From NCBI RefSeq assembly GCF_019443285.1, contig NZ_CP080327.1, positions 248,001-312,000 on the forward strand: DNA of 64,000 bases, given 5' to 3'. Each line of letters opens with the position of its first letter. Position 1 is the first letter of the stretch. The notes under the pieces are model-generated. The model made no database searches, was not told the origin of the DNA, and saw only the letters and a list, made by a program, of their open reading frames with translations. This document shows, piece by piece, positions 38,513 through 46,981 of this stretch. The translations under genes and the position numbers were made by a program. The stretch is from Aquisediminimonas profunda (GTDB lineage Bacteria > Pseudomonadota > Alphaproteobacteria > Sphingomonadales > Sphingomonadaceae).

Positions 38513-38545
38513 AGCCCCGTCCGGAGACATCCGGGCGGGGTTTTT
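38513..38545 (+). terminator. Rho-independent terminator after hppA
   Basis: AGCCCCGTCCGG and CCGGGCGGGG form a GC-rich stem around a short loop, followed directly by five T residues. It lies 26 bp after the hppA stop. Confidence 0.9.
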
Positions 38546-38571
38546 CATGGCAGACGAATGGCGGTGCCGCG

Positions 38572-38811
38572 TCAGGCTATTTCCGATTCCTCGACGACAG
38601 GGCGGCTTTCGCGGGTTCCCCGCATGCGGCTGGCGGGATCGTTGGGATCTGCACTGATGATGACATGATCGTGATGCACTTCGAGCAACGTTCCGACAAA
38701 CGGCCAGTCGCTCAGGCTTCCGGTAACCCGGTAACTGACCGTATCGCCAACCTTGAAGCTCTTTTCGTCGAAATTGAATTCGAACGGACAGTCTTCGCCC
38801 ATGCCTTGCAT
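38572..38811 (-). CDS. Small hypothetical protein (79 aa), beta-rich
   Basis: A 79-residue acidic protein that reads as a small beta barrel: FKVGDTVSYRVTGS, WPFVGTLLEVHHDHVIISAD, then an arginine-containing disordered tail ending PVVEESEIA. It has no signal peptide and no catalytic motif. The pattern of short strands recalls SH3- or Tudor-like folds, but this is not enough for a function. It is convergent with hppA and divergent from the amidase, so it stands alone. Confidence 0.7.
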   Translation of the reverse strand: MQGMGEDCPFEFNFDEKSFKVGDTVSYRVTGSLSDWPFVGTLLEVHHDHVIISADPNDPASRMRGTRESRPVVEESEIA

Positions 38812-38923
38812 GATCTCTCGCCTTTTGTCTGTTTCGGGGCGATATAGTCAGCAAAACCGGGGATTCCAACCGCAGGTACTGGCGTCCTTAGTCCATTTTG
38901 CTACCTCTGGCGGGTAGGGGGCC

Positions 38924-40474
38924 ATGATGAATGTGACCAGATTGCTGTTGCCGCTGCTGATTGCCACGGCTGTGCCTGTTGGCGCTGCGGTTCCGGTGGA
39001 GCAGCAAACTCTGTCGAGCCTGGCAGAGGCGATTGCCAAAGGCGAGATCACCAGCGAGCAGGCGGTCAAAGCCTATCTGAGACGTATTGCCGAGATTGAT
39101 GACAGCGGGCCGACGCTCAACGCGGTGATCGCGCTCGACCCGGATGCCGTCAGGCAAGCCCGGCGGCTCGACAAGGAAAGGCGCAGCGGCAAAATCCGCG
39201 GACCGCTGCACGGTGTTCCGATCTTGCTGAAAGACAATATCGAGGCGGCGGGCGCGATGCCGACAACCGCAGGGTCTTTGGCCCTGAAGGACAATATTAC
39301 CAACCGCGACGCGTTTCTGGTCGCAAGGCTGAAAGCGGCGGGGGCGATCATCCTTGGCAAGACCAACCTGTCCGAATGGGCGAATATCCGGTCTGACAAA
39401 TCGACCAGCGGCTGGAGCGCGGTGGGCGGCCTGACTAGGAACCCGCATTCCTTGGCGCACAACACATGCGGGTCCTCGGCTGGCAGTGGCGCAGCGATGG
39501 CAGCGCAATTGGCGGCTGCAACTGTCGGGACAGAAACCGATGGTTCGATCACTTGCCCCGCGTCGATCAACGGCGTGGTCGGTTTCAAACCGACCGTCGG
39601 CCTTGTCTCGCGCCGTTTCATTGTGCCGATCAGCCATACGCAGGACACTGCCGGGCCGATCACGCTGACCGTACGGGACGCCGCATTGATGCTGACCGCG
39701 ATGGCCGGCACCGATCCAGAGGATAGCGCGACAGTCGAGACAGACGCGCGCAAACGCGATTATGCACAGGCTCTGTCGAAGGACGGACTGAGAGGCCTGC
39801 GCGTCGGGCTGGTCGAAATGCCGGGCGTCGATCCCGCTTTGATTGCCAGGGCCAAGGCGCGGCTGGAGGCGGCGGGCGCTCTTGTCCTGCCTCTGAAGCT
39901 GAACCCCTCGGATGACAGCGGACTGGGAGAGGCCGAATTCAAGATCCTGCTGGCCGAATTGAAGGCCGATCTGGCCAGCTATCTGCAAGCCCTGCCCCCC
40001 GGCACAGTCGCGCACAAAAGCCTTGCCGACATTATCGCGTTCAACAAGGCCAACGCGGCCACTGAACTCGCCTATTTCGGGCAGGAGACATTCGAGCTCG
40101 CCGACAAGGAAGCGGGGCTGGACAGTGCCGCCTATCTGGAGGCTGTGGCGAAGGCCCGCCGCCTGTCGCGTACCGAAGGCCTCGACAAGCTGTTTGCCGA
40201 CAACAATCTGGACCTGATCGTTGGCCAAACGAGCAGCCCGGCATGGCTCTCCACCCTTGGCAAAGGTGATGCCTTTGCGCCACCCAGCCTGAGCGAACTC
40301 CCCGCCACCGCAGGCTATCCGCATTTGACGGTCCCGATGGGCGCGGTTGACGGCTTGCCCGTGGGATTGAGCTTCATCGGTGGGCAGTGGCAAGATGCCA
40401 AGGTCTTGAGCGCAGGCTATGCCTTTGAACAGGCCGGGCCGGACTTGCGCATCAAACCAAGCTTCAAACCCTGA
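38924..40474 (+). CDS. Exported amidase (amidase signature family)
   Basis: The 516-residue protein has an N-terminal signal peptide (residues 1-22) and the Ser-cisSer-Lys triad of the amidase signature family: the lysine in VPILLKDNIE, the cis-serine in CGSSAGSGAAMA and the nucleophile in TETDGSITCPAS. GVVGFKPTVGLVSR follows, as in typical members. Such exported amidases are often annotated as peptide amidases or Asp-tRNA(Asn)/Glu-tRNA(Gln) amidotransferase A-like, but export excludes a GatA role. The substrate is unknown. Confidence 0.92.
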   Translation: MMNVTRLLLPLLIATAVPVGAAVPVEQQTLSSLAEAIAKGEITSEQAVKAYLRRIAEIDDSGPTLNAVIALDPDAVRQARRLDKERRSGKIRGPLHGVPILLKDNIEAAGAMPTTAGSLALKDNITNRDAFLVARLKAAGAIILGKTNLSEWANIRSDKSTSGWSAVGGLTRNPHSLAHNTCGSSAGSGAAMAAQLAAATVGTETDGSITCPASINGVVGFKPTVGLVSRRFIVPISHTQDTAGPITLTVRDAALMLTAMAGTDPEDSATVETDARKRDYAQALSKDGLRGLRVGLVEMPGVDPALIARAKARLEAAGALVLPLKLNPSDDSGLGEAEFKILLAELKADLASYLQALPPGTVAHKSLADIIAFNKANAATELAYFGQETFELADKEAGLDSAAYLEAVAKARRLSRTEGLDKLFADNNLDLIVGQTSSPAWLSTLGKGDAFAPPSLSELPATAGYPHLTVPMGAVDGLPVGLSFIGGQWQDAKVLSAGYAFEQAGPDLRIKPSFKP

Positions 40475-40679
40475 AAGAACAGGGCCGGGCAACATCCTGA
40501 GACAGCGGAGATGCGGGAAGGCCGTTTTGGTTCAGTGCACGGGCAGAGGCAATGGGGAGAAAGACACGTCCGCTTACGACTCCAAATGCGACGGCGCGGC
40601 TGGATATAGAGCGACCTCTTCGGACTTTGGCAGCGCGAAGAAATTTGACAGCAAACGAGACGCATCACACTATTCAACA

Positions 40680-40778
40680 ATGAGTTTCTGCGAGCTTGAA
40701 ATCCATGACGATCAAAACGGCTTCAAGAAGTGGTTGAAGAAGATCGCCAAGTATCAGCCGGTGGAGAGGTCGGAATGA
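40680..40778 (+). CDS. Possible 32-residue peptide, first of a chain of small ORFs
   Basis: A 33-codon ORF encodes a charged, helical-looking peptide with FCELEIHDDQNGFKKWLKK. Its stop overlaps the start of the following 42-residue membrane-protein ORF in an ATGA arrangement, and GGAGAGG before that start lies within its last codons. The frame is open upstream to 40419, so this could also be the end of a longer frame. No homologue is recognised. Confidence 0.35.
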   Translation: MSFCELEIHDDQNGFKKWLKKIAKYQPVERSE

Positions 40779-40903
40779 GCGCATTTCACGCCCTGATCTA
40801 TCTGATTGTTCTGCTGCTCTTGGCGAGTGCGGTTCTTGGCATCGTGCGCTTGATTCGATTGGCACTCAATCATCACAAACGGGATGAGGCCACCCTACAG
40901 TGA
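40775..40903 (+). CDS. Small membrane protein (42 aa)
   Basis: A 42-residue ORF below the usual gene-finder size. Residues about 5-27 (HALIYLIVLLLLASAVLGIV) form one strong membrane helix, followed by a basic tail with RLIRLALNHHKRDE. GGAGAGG precedes the ATG. It overlaps the upstream 32-codon ORF (ATGA) and the downstream 57-residue ORF (GTGA), so a translationally coupled chain is likely. It resembles single-pass small proteins of toxin or regulatory type, but no family is recognised. Confidence 0.55.
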   Translation: MSAFHALIYLIVLLLLASAVLGIVRLIRLALNHHKRDEATLQ

Positions 40904-41073
40904 AATCTGCCAAAAGCCGCAAGATCTGGCTCCTCGCGGGCATATTTTTTGTCATACTCGGCGTTGTGCAGATCGCCGTTACCGTAATTCTCCCACCGAT
41001 TAGCCTTTATCGGATAGCGCAGGGAGCCTTTGGTATGGTGGTTGGGGCTCACCTAATAGTTCGAAATCGTTGA
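40900..41073 (+). CDS. Small two-helix membrane protein (57 aa)
   Basis: A GTG-initiated 57-residue ORF that overlaps the preceding 42-residue ORF by 4 nt (GTGA). A basic start with KSAKSRK is followed by a helix at residues about 9-30 (WLLAGIFFVILGVVQIAVTV) and a second at about 38-54. The short loop between contains two prolines. It has no recognised domain. Confidence 0.55.
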   Translation: MKSAKSRKIWLLAGIFFVILGVVQIAVTVILPPISLYRIAQGAFGMVVGAHLIVRNR

Positions 41074-41184
41074 AATTTGTGGACTGCATGCTCGCCGCGA
41101 ATGGCCCCGAATGTGCCGAAGCGCCCGGTCAGTGAGCGACCCCATTTCGGACATTGAAATTTTGCTCTATTAGGCTCGTTGCTC

Positions 41185-41337
41185 ATGGACGGTGAAGGCA
41201 TTTTGGCGCTTGCAGAGGGGCTGATCCGCTACATCTCAAACAAGTATGGCGATTTGGCCGCGTGGATCGTGGGAATCGTCTTGCTTGTCCTTACGCCAGT
41301 GTTGATCGTTTGGCTGGCGATCAACTGGGTTACCTAG
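41185..41337 (+). CDS. Small membrane protein (50 aa)
   Basis: A 50-residue ORF with an amphipathic N-terminal helix (EGILALAEGLIRYISNK) and a strong membrane helix over residues about 26-48 (AAWIVGIVLLVLTPVLIVWL). The topology is like holin-type or small regulatory peptides, but no family match is apparent. It lies 111 bp after the 57-residue ORF on the same strand. The ribosome binding site is weak. Confidence 0.45.
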   Translation: MDGEGILALAEGLIRYISNKYGDLAAWIVGIVLLVLTPVLIVWLAINWVT

Positions 41338-41456
41338 GCCTGTCTTGAACCGTTTGCATGTCCGCATTCGACCCTATTGCGGAAATGGCCACTCACGTGC
41401 GACCCTTGGAGCACCAGCCTTCGGGGCATTCGCTGGCGAAACGGAGGTTCACCAAC

Positions 41457-42026
41457 ATGAGGCTCTCGCATCGATCTGCTCTTATCGGATTCATGGCCTG
41501 CGCTGCGGCTGCAATCCTGCTTTGTGCTGTATTTTACATTCTTGCTCCAATCGCGGCTGAACGAATGGCCTTTGGCAATGTGAGTCAAATCGGCGCGCAT
41601 GAAATACAACTGTACGATCTTTTAGTGAGAGATTTGCGTCGCACGAGTATGACCATCACAGAATTCATTGTTGCTTGTTTCATGGGATATTGGGCCCTCG
41701 CAGGCATCCTTGGTGAGGAAGGGCAAGAGCGATCTCGCCCTGCAAACATTCTGATGTTTTTCGGAAGCTTGGGCTTCTATGCGATGGTGCTCAACGAAAG
41801 CTATTTTGAATGGTTTGACGTTTGGTGCGATCAGCTGCCATTTCACCATCAGGGGTTTCAGATTCTGAAGATCTACGAATGCCCGAGCAGCCAGATTTTC
41901 TTCAATTTCTTGATATTCGTCTCGTTGGCGCTTTTTGTGGTCAGTTTGCCGGTGAGAATCATTTCCTCGCGCAAGGCAGCAAGAATTGCTGCTCACGACA
42001 CGAGCGTCCATTGGACCCCGATGTAA
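41457..42026 (+). CDS. Four-helix membrane protein, unknown function
   Basis: A 189-residue protein with four hydrophobic helices at about residues 7-32, 62-82, 93-112 and 145-167. The loop between helices 3 and 4 contains WFDVWCDQLPFHHQGF with paired histidines. I recognise no family. The ATG at 41457 follows CGGAGG by 9 nt; an upstream ATG at 41358 would add 33 residues that look non-coding and contain a repeat-like sequence. It lies in the lower-GC accessory-looking islet. Confidence 0.65.
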   Translation: MRLSHRSALIGFMACAAAAILLCAVFYILAPIAAERMAFGNVSQIGAHEIQLYDLLVRDLRRTSMTITEFIVACFMGYWALAGILGEEGQERSRPANILMFFGSLGFYAMVLNESYFEWFDVWCDQLPFHHQGFQILKIYECPSSQIFFNFLIFVSLALFVVSLPVRIISSRKAARIAAHDTSVHWTPM

Positions 42027-42071
42027 AGTACCGGCTAACAGCGCCAACTCGAAACCCTGCCTTCTTGAATT

Positions 42072-42353
42072 TTACAAGCCCGCCGCGTCAAACAGGTTCG
42101 AGGTGACAATAAGGAATGGAATAAAGAGGGCGTAGATGGCCACGGTAATCCGCGTGCTTTTAGCGTATCCGGGTCTCAACAATAGCCACCCAAAAATCAG
42201 CGGCAAGGTCAGAAGCCCAAGCATCAAAGGACCACTTATCCGGCGCGATCCGTCTCCGATGATCTCGTTATCTCTGTTGGCTCGAGGATTGCCAGTCATC
42301 TCTGGACGATGACGATTGCCTTGTCCTTTTTGCAATGCCCAGTTCCCCCTCAT
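42072..42353 (-). CDS. Small two-helix membrane protein coupled to the TPR gene
   Basis: A 93-residue protein with a hydrophilic N-terminal 40 residues and two membrane helices, at about residues 43-58 (LMLGLLTLPLIFGWLLL) and 69-85. The first ATG overlaps the TPR gene's stop by 4 nt (ATGA), which supports this start over an internal ATG at residue 19. Linkage to an exported TPR protein suggests a membrane partner for it. No family is recognised. Confidence 0.65.
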   Translation of the reverse strand: MRGNWALQKGQGNRHRPEMTGNPRANRDNEIIGDGSRRISGPLMLGLLTLPLIFGWLLLRPGYAKSTRITVAIYALFIPFLIVTSNLFDAAGL

Positions 42354-43402
42354 TTGGGATTTATTCCCAAATCTGAATAGCGTTTGGCAACGTCAGGAAC
42401 TGACCTTGTTGCTGACTCAATGTCCGCTTGTCCTGCATTTTTCCTTCCAAGGCGGAATGCAGCAATACCTCGGCCGAACTGTGAACTCGCCTGGTCTGGC
42501 GAAAGCCGAAAGGCAGTATCAAAATCTGAAAAAGCGGCATCCCAATCTCCTCGCAGCAAGTTGGCAAGGCCCCGACTATCGAAGGCTTCGGAATTTTGGG
42601 GGTCAAGACGGATGGCTTGATTGAAATCGGCAATTGCTCGAGGCAAGTCGTTCATGTCCTGATAGGCATTGCCGCGATTGTTGAAGGCGTTGGAATTTTG
42701 CGGATTGAAACGAATGGCCTCGCTGAAATCGGCAATTGCCCTAGGTAGGTCGTTCATATCCTGATAGGCATTGCCGCGGTTGTAGAAGGCGCTCGCAAAT
42801 TCCGGATTGAGGCGGATGGCTTCGCTATAATCGGCAATTGCCCGACGAAAATCCTTCAGTGCTTTGTACGCGACACCTCGATTGAAAAAGATGAGGGGAT
42901 TTAGCGGGTTGATGCGGGCCGCCTGGTTATAGTCGGCAATCGCCCGTGTGAAGTCATTCTGGTCAAAGTAGGAATTGCCGCGACTTATGAAGGCGTTAAC
43001 ATATCGCGGATTGAGCCGGATGACCTCACTGTAATCTGCAATCGCCCGTGGGATGTCATTCAAGGCCCTATAAGTATTGCCTCGATTGATGAAGGCGATG
43101 GTAAATTTCGGATTGACGCGGATAGCTGCGCTATAGTCAGCAAGCGCCCGGGTAAGATCTTTCTGCGCCTTGTATGCAGCGCCCCGGTTATTGAAGGCTA
43201 GGGAGGCGCTGAGCGAGGTCTCGCGGCCTGCCTGAATGATTGCAGTACAACCGCTTATTTGCAATTCGTTCGAATATACGTTTCCTGTATTCGCGCACCA
43301 AGCCCACTGCAGCTGCGAATCTGAAGCCGCTGCGGGGTTAGCTCTCAGCGCAAGCGCGAAAAGTATACAGCTTGCGTGTTTTTTCCAAATTGCACGTCCC
43401 AT
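42350..43402 (-). CDS. Exported tetratricopeptide repeat protein
   Basis: A 350-residue protein with a signal peptide (residues 1-26, ending PAAA) and eight consecutive 34-residue TPRs from residue about 65 to 340. Each unit follows the pattern A-F-x-N-R-G-N-A-Y-x-x-x-N-D-x-x-R-A-I-A-D-Y. Units five and six are nearly identical in protein and DNA, as if duplicated recently. TPRs form protein-interaction scaffolds, here in the periplasm. The ATG at 43402 is used rather than the preceding GTG. It is followed by an overlapping small membrane-protein gene. Confidence 0.88.
   Translation of the reverse strand: MGRAIWKKHASCILFALALRANPAAASDSQLQWAWCANTGNVYSNELQISGCTAIIQAGRETSLSASLAFNNRGAAYKAQKDLTRALADYSAAIRVNPKFTIAFINRGNTYRALNDIPRAIADYSEVIRLNPRYVNAFISRGNSYFDQNDFTRAIADYNQAARINPLNPLIFFNRGVAYKALKDFRRAIADYSEAIRLNPEFASAFYNRGNAYQDMNDLPRAIADFSEAIRFNPQNSNAFNNRGNAYQDMNDLPRAIADFNQAIRLDPQNSEAFDSRGLANLLRGDWDAAFSDFDTAFRLSPDQASSQFGRGIAAFRLGRKNAGQADIESATRSVPDVAKRYSDLGINPK
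42610..43172. repeat. 102-bp tandem repeats encoding TPR units
   Basis: The sequence repeats every 102 bp, for example GATAGGCATTGCCGCG at 42661 and again at 42763. The closest copies differ at only a few bases, and outer copies are more diverged. The period matches one 34-residue TPR, so this is coding repetition, not a CRISPR array. Confidence 0.85.
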
Positions 43403-43934
43403 CACTGCATTTCCTCGAGTTGACGATGCTTACATTTGAAATACGACAGCGATGCTAGTCATACGCGTCACACAAGTCGAGAAAACACCCGTCCGAACAG
43501 CCCAAGAGAGCCTTGGAAGTATTTCCCCAGCGAGATTCATGCTGCGTCCGCTCTCCAACCTAAATACCGCATACGCCAATTCACATGAAACTTCAGAAGC
43601 AACGAACCGGCATCAAGAGACAATCGACACCTTAGCCGAGTCTCAATCCGCTCTTCGCAAGAAAAAACCCCTTTCCTATTCGTTCCGAATCTGCTCCATC
43701 CTGCGGGATGAAGCCTCAGACTCTTCTCTCCTTTGGCCAATGCGGCGCCATCTCGCCGGAGCAGCCCTTGGCCGGTATCATTTTACCGGAAGGGAATGAC
43801 AAGTTTGACAAGTTCCGGATAAAACGCCTGTCCCCCGGCCGCGGTTTGGGCGTCGAATCCGCGCCATCTTCCCTTTCGGTCCTTCGCGCGCTAAGGACGC
43901 GCAAATTTTTTGCAGGATTTGCCAACAGGACTTT
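43403..43934. other. Intergenic region with no confident gene
   Basis: This 532-bp gap separates the divergent TPR gene and infA. Short frames exist on both strands, but none has a ribosome binding site or recognisable content. It should hold the TPR promoter and the infA promoter. A TTGACA occurs on the plus strand at 43805-43810 without a good -10 at the right spacing, and a GCGCG hairpin lies near 43890 in the infA leader. Confidence 0.6.
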
Positions 43935-44153
43935 ATGGCCAAGGAAGAACTTCTTGAAATGCGGGGCACCGTGGTTGAGCTTTTGCCAAATGCGATGTTC
44001 CGTGTGAAACTCGAAAACGATCATGAAATTCTGGGCCATACAGCCGGAAAGATGCGCAAGAATCGCATCCGCGTGCTGACGGGGGACGATGTGCTCGTTG
44101 AACTCACGCCCTATGATCTGACCAAGGGCCGGATCACCTATCGCTTCAAATAA
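43935..44153 (+). CDS. infA: Translation initiation factor IF-1
   Basis: A 72-residue single OB-fold protein. [38 protein letters not shown] and the C-terminal [13 protein letters not shown] are the standard IF-1 blocks. IF-1 binds the ribosomal A site during initiation. It heads an infA-maf-RNase E/G-like gene row, an order frequent in alphaproteobacteria. Confidence 0.98.
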   Translation: MAKEELLEMRGTVVELLPNAMFRVKLENDHEILGHTAGKMRKNRIRVLTGDDVLVELTPYDLTKGRITYRFK

Positions 44154-44175
44154 TTCTCCGCGCGGCGCCGATCCG

Positions 44176-44748
44176 ATGCCGCTGATTCTGGCCTCCGCAA
44201 GCCCAAGGCGCGTGGAGTTGCTCTTGCGGCTCGGCGTTGTTGCCGATGCGATCGATCCGGCGGACATCGATGAAAGCCCCCTCAAGGGCGAAGTGCCCCA
44301 TCTCTATGCACGGCGGATGGCAGCCGAAAAGGCAGGGGCTGTTGCCGCCCGGCATCCCGGAAGCCTCGTCCTGGCCGCCGACACGGTGGTCGCCGCAGGG
44401 CGCCGCATCCTGCCCAAGGCGGAAAGCGAAGCGGAGGCATTGGCCTGCCTGTCGCTCCTGTCCGGCCGGCGTCACCGGGTGCTCAGCGCCGTCACTCTGG
44501 TGGACGGGCAAGGCAAGGCGCACCACCGGCTGTCGACCTCGATCCTGACCTTCAAGCGGCTCGGGTCGGAGGACATAGCCGCCTATCTCAAGACGGGCGA
44601 ATGGCACGGAAAGGCGGGCGGCTATGCCATTCAGGGCCGCGCCGAGGCCTTTGTCCGCCACCTGTCCGGATCGCACAGCGGTGTCATGGGGCTGCCGCTT
44701 TACGAGACGCGCGCCCTGCTCCAGTCGGCAGGCGTTGCCCTTGGCTGA
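44176..44748 (+). CDS. maf: Maf-like nucleoside triphosphate pyrophosphatase
   Basis: The 190-residue protein starts with LILASASPRRVELL, the S-x-S-P-R-R phosphate site of Maf proteins, and has the catalytic aspartate in LAADTVV and KAGGYAIQGRAEAFV near the C-terminus. Maf proteins hydrolyse non-canonical or modified nucleoside triphosphates such as dTTP, UTP and m7GTP. It lies 22 bp after infA, and its stop overlaps the start region of the next gene. Confidence 0.93.
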   Translation: MPLILASASPRRVELLLRLGVVADAIDPADIDESPLKGEVPHLYARRMAAEKAGAVAARHPGSLVLAADTVVAAGRRILPKAESEAEALACLSLLSGRRHRVLSAVTLVDGQGKAHHRLSTSILTFKRLGSEDIAAYLKTGEWHGKAGGYAIQGRAEAFVRHLSGSHSGVMGLPLYETRALLQSAGVALG

Positions 44749-45709
44749 ATGGCTTTACGAGCGCGGGATCGGTGAAGCGCGGGCAGCGCTGGTCAGCGAT
44801 GGCCGGATCATCGAGGCGGCCATCGAGTGCGACGGCAGCGGACCGCGTGCCGGAACTGTTGCCCTGGCCCGACTGGTCGACGTGCTGGTGCCGCGCTTGC
44901 AGGGGCGCGTGACCCTTCCGGGGCAAGGCGACGCGTTGCTTGACGGCATCCCGCCCGGGATCAGCGAAGGCGCATCGCTGAAGGTCCGCATCGTTCGCGA
45001 GGCGATCCCCGAGCCGGGTCGCAACAAGCTGCCCAAGGCTGTTGCGGTGCTTGATGACGCCGAGCCGGCGGCCGGGCCCGATCTGCTCGCGCGGATCACC
45101 GCCAGCGGACATCCCGTCCGCCACTGCCATCCGCATGAGGCCGACCTCTTCGAGGCATCAGGCTGGTCCGAAGTGCTGGACGAGGCAGAGCGGGGGGAGA
45201 TCGCCTTTCCGGGCGGCGTCCTGCGGCTCTCCGTCACGCCCGCGATGACGCTGTTCGATGTGGACGGCAGCCTGCCGCCGGCGCCTCTGTCGGTCGCGGC
45301 GGCCACAGCCGTCGGTGAAGCCATCGTGCGGCACGGAATTGGCGGTTCGATTGGTGTCGACTTCCCGACGATGCCCGACAAGACTGCCCGCAAGGCGGCC
45401 AGCGATGCGTTCGATGCCGCGCTGCCCCAGCCGTTCGAGCGCACCGCGATCAACGGGTTCGGCTTCATGCAGATCGTGCGTCGCCGGGTGCGCGCCTCGC
45501 TTCCCGAGACTGTGCGGGGCGACCCGGTGGGTGCCGCTTTGCGCGCTGCGTTGCGGCGTATCGAACGCGAAACCGGTCCGGGTGTTCAGAAACTGAGGCT
45601 CCCGCCAGCCCTGCACGCGCGGCTCTCCGCCCGACCGGACTGGATCGCGGAGCTTGAACGCCGGACGGGCCGACCCTTTGGGACAGCAGAGGAGCCTCCC
45701 TCCGGCTGA
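44741..45709 (+). CDS. Short ribonuclease E/G family protein
   Basis: The 322-residue protein resembles the RNase E/G catalytic core: LFDVDGSLP and IGVDFPTM hold two aspartates at the spacing of the catalytic Mg2+ pair, and PFERTAINGFGFMQIVRRR is related to the DNase I-like core. It lacks the S1 domain and the C-P-x-C zinc-link of true RNase E/G and is much shorter. The TTG start at 44741 overlaps the last codons of maf; no ATG gives a credible start. Nuclease activity is likely but not certain. Confidence 0.8.
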   Translation: MAEWLYERGIGEARAALVSDGRIIEAAIECDGSGPRAGTVALARLVDVLVPRLQGRVTLPGQGDALLDGIPPGISEGASLKVRIVREAIPEPGRNKLPKAVAVLDDAEPAAGPDLLARITASGHPVRHCHPHEADLFEASGWSEVLDEAERGEIAFPGGVLRLSVTPAMTLFDVDGSLPPAPLSVAAATAVGEAIVRHGIGGSIGVDFPTMPDKTARKAASDAFDAALPQPFERTAINGFGFMQIVRRRVRASLPETVRGDPVGAALRAALRRIERETGPGVQKLRLPPALHARLSARPDWIAELERRTGRPFGTAEEPPSG

Positions 45710-46981
45710 TCAGCCTTGCTGTTCGCGCGCCTCTTCGCGCCAGCCAATGTCCCTGCGGCAGAACCCGGTCGGGAAATCGATCGCATCCACGACGGCATAG
45801 GCCGCCGCGCGCGCACCGGTCACGCTCGGGGCCGTCGCCGTCACGTTGAGGACGCGGCCGCCGCTGGCAATCAGCTGGCCATCGCGGAGCGCCGTGCCCG
45901 CGTGGAAGACCTTGACGGCGCCTGTATCCCCTATGGTGATCCGGGCACCTTTCTCCGGCGTGCCGGGGTATCCCCTGGCGGCCATGACGACAGTCAGCGC
46001 AACATCGTCGGTGAAGACGGGCGGCTCTGCGGCGGCCAGCTGTCCCCTGGCAATCGCCAGAAGCAACTCGGCCAGATCACCGGCGAAGCGCATCATCAGC
46101 ACCTGGCATTCCGGATCACCGAAACGGCAGTTATACTCGATCAGCCTGGGGCCATCCGCTGTCAGCATCAGCCCGGCATAGAGCACTCCATTATAGGGCG
46201 TGCCCGCCGCTGCCATTGCCGCCACGGTCGGCTCGATGATCTCGGCCATGACGCGCGCTTCAAGCGCGGGTGTCAGGACGCGCGCAGGGCTGTAAGCGCC
46301 CATTCCGCCAGTGTTGGGACCGACATCGCCATCTCCCACGCGCTTGTGATCCTGCGCCGATCCGAACGCGACGATGCTCGTGCCGTCTGTCAGGGCGAAG
46401 AAGCTCGCTTCCTCGCCGGTCATGAACTCCTCGATCACAACTTCGGCCCCTGCAGCGCCGAACCCGCCACTGAACATGTCCTCGATTGCGGCTTTGGCCT
46501 CTTCGCCCGTTTCGGCGATGATGACGCCCTTGCCCGCAGCAAGACCGTCGGCCTTGATCACGACAGGCAGGCCGAAGCGCGGCAAGTCCGCCAACGCCGC
46601 ATCCTTGTCATCATGCCGCGCATACGCCGCAGTCGGAATACGGGCGCGCGTGCACAAGTCCTTGGTAAAGCCTTTGGACCCTTCGAGTTGCGCGGCCGCG
46701 GCACTTGGCCCGAAGACGGGGATGCCGGCACTGCGCAGCACGTCCGCCAGACCATCGACCAGCGGACCTTCCGGGCCGATCACGACCAGACCGATATCGT
46801 GGCCCGCACAGAAGGCCACGACCGCTGCGTGATCAGCGATAGCCAGATCGACCAGTTCCGCTTCCTCGGCAATGCCGGGGTTGCCCGGGGCCGCATAGAG
46901 TGTATCGCACAAGGGCGATTGCGCGAGCTTCCATGCCAGCGCATGTTCACGCCCGCCGCTGCCGATCAAAAGGATATTCAT
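45710..46981 (-). CDS. purD: Phosphoribosylamine-glycine ligase
   Basis: The 423-residue ATP-grasp enzyme catalyses the second step of purine synthesis. [17 protein letters not shown] is the invariant N-terminus, [31 protein letters not shown] (ATP-grasp), [12 protein letters not shown] and ARGYPG are further PurD blocks. The start codon at 46979-46981 overlaps the divergent xseA ATG. Its 3' end abuts the RNase E/G-like gene. The ribosome binding site is poor. Confidence 0.97.
   Translation of the reverse strand: MNILLIGSGGREHALAWKLAQSPLCDTLYAAPGNPGIAEEAELVDLAIADHAAVVAFCAGHDIGLVVIGPEGPLVDGLADVLRSAGIPVFGPSAAAAQLEGSKGFTKDLCTRARIPTAAYARHDDKDAALADLPRFGLPVVIKADGLAAGKGVIIAETGEEAKAAIEDMFSGGFGAAGAEVVIEEFMTGEEASFFALTDGTSIVAFGSAQDHKRVGDGDVGPNTGGMGAYSPARVLTPALEARVMAEIIEPTVAAMAAAGTPYNGVLYAGLMLTADGPRLIEYNCRFGDPECQVLMMRFAGDLAELLLAIARGQLAAAEPPVFTDDVALTVVMAARGYPGTPEKGARITIGDTGAVKVFHAGTALRDGQLIASGGRVLNVTATAPSVTGARAAAYAVVDAIDFPTGFCRRDIGWREEAREQQG

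Noticed and set aside
38888-40495. Long minus-strand ORF antisense to the amidase gene
   Set aside because: The plus-strand amidase has the complete Ser-cisSer-Lys triad and a signal peptide; the antisense frame has no domain.
42610-43172. Regular repeats considered as a CRISPR array
   Set aside because: The period is 102 bp with no constant direct repeat and unique spacers; the repetition encodes TPR units in an open frame.
43452-43799. Plus-strand 115-codon frame before infA
   Set aside because: No ribosome binding site, atypical composition and no domain; probably chance in a lower-GC gap.
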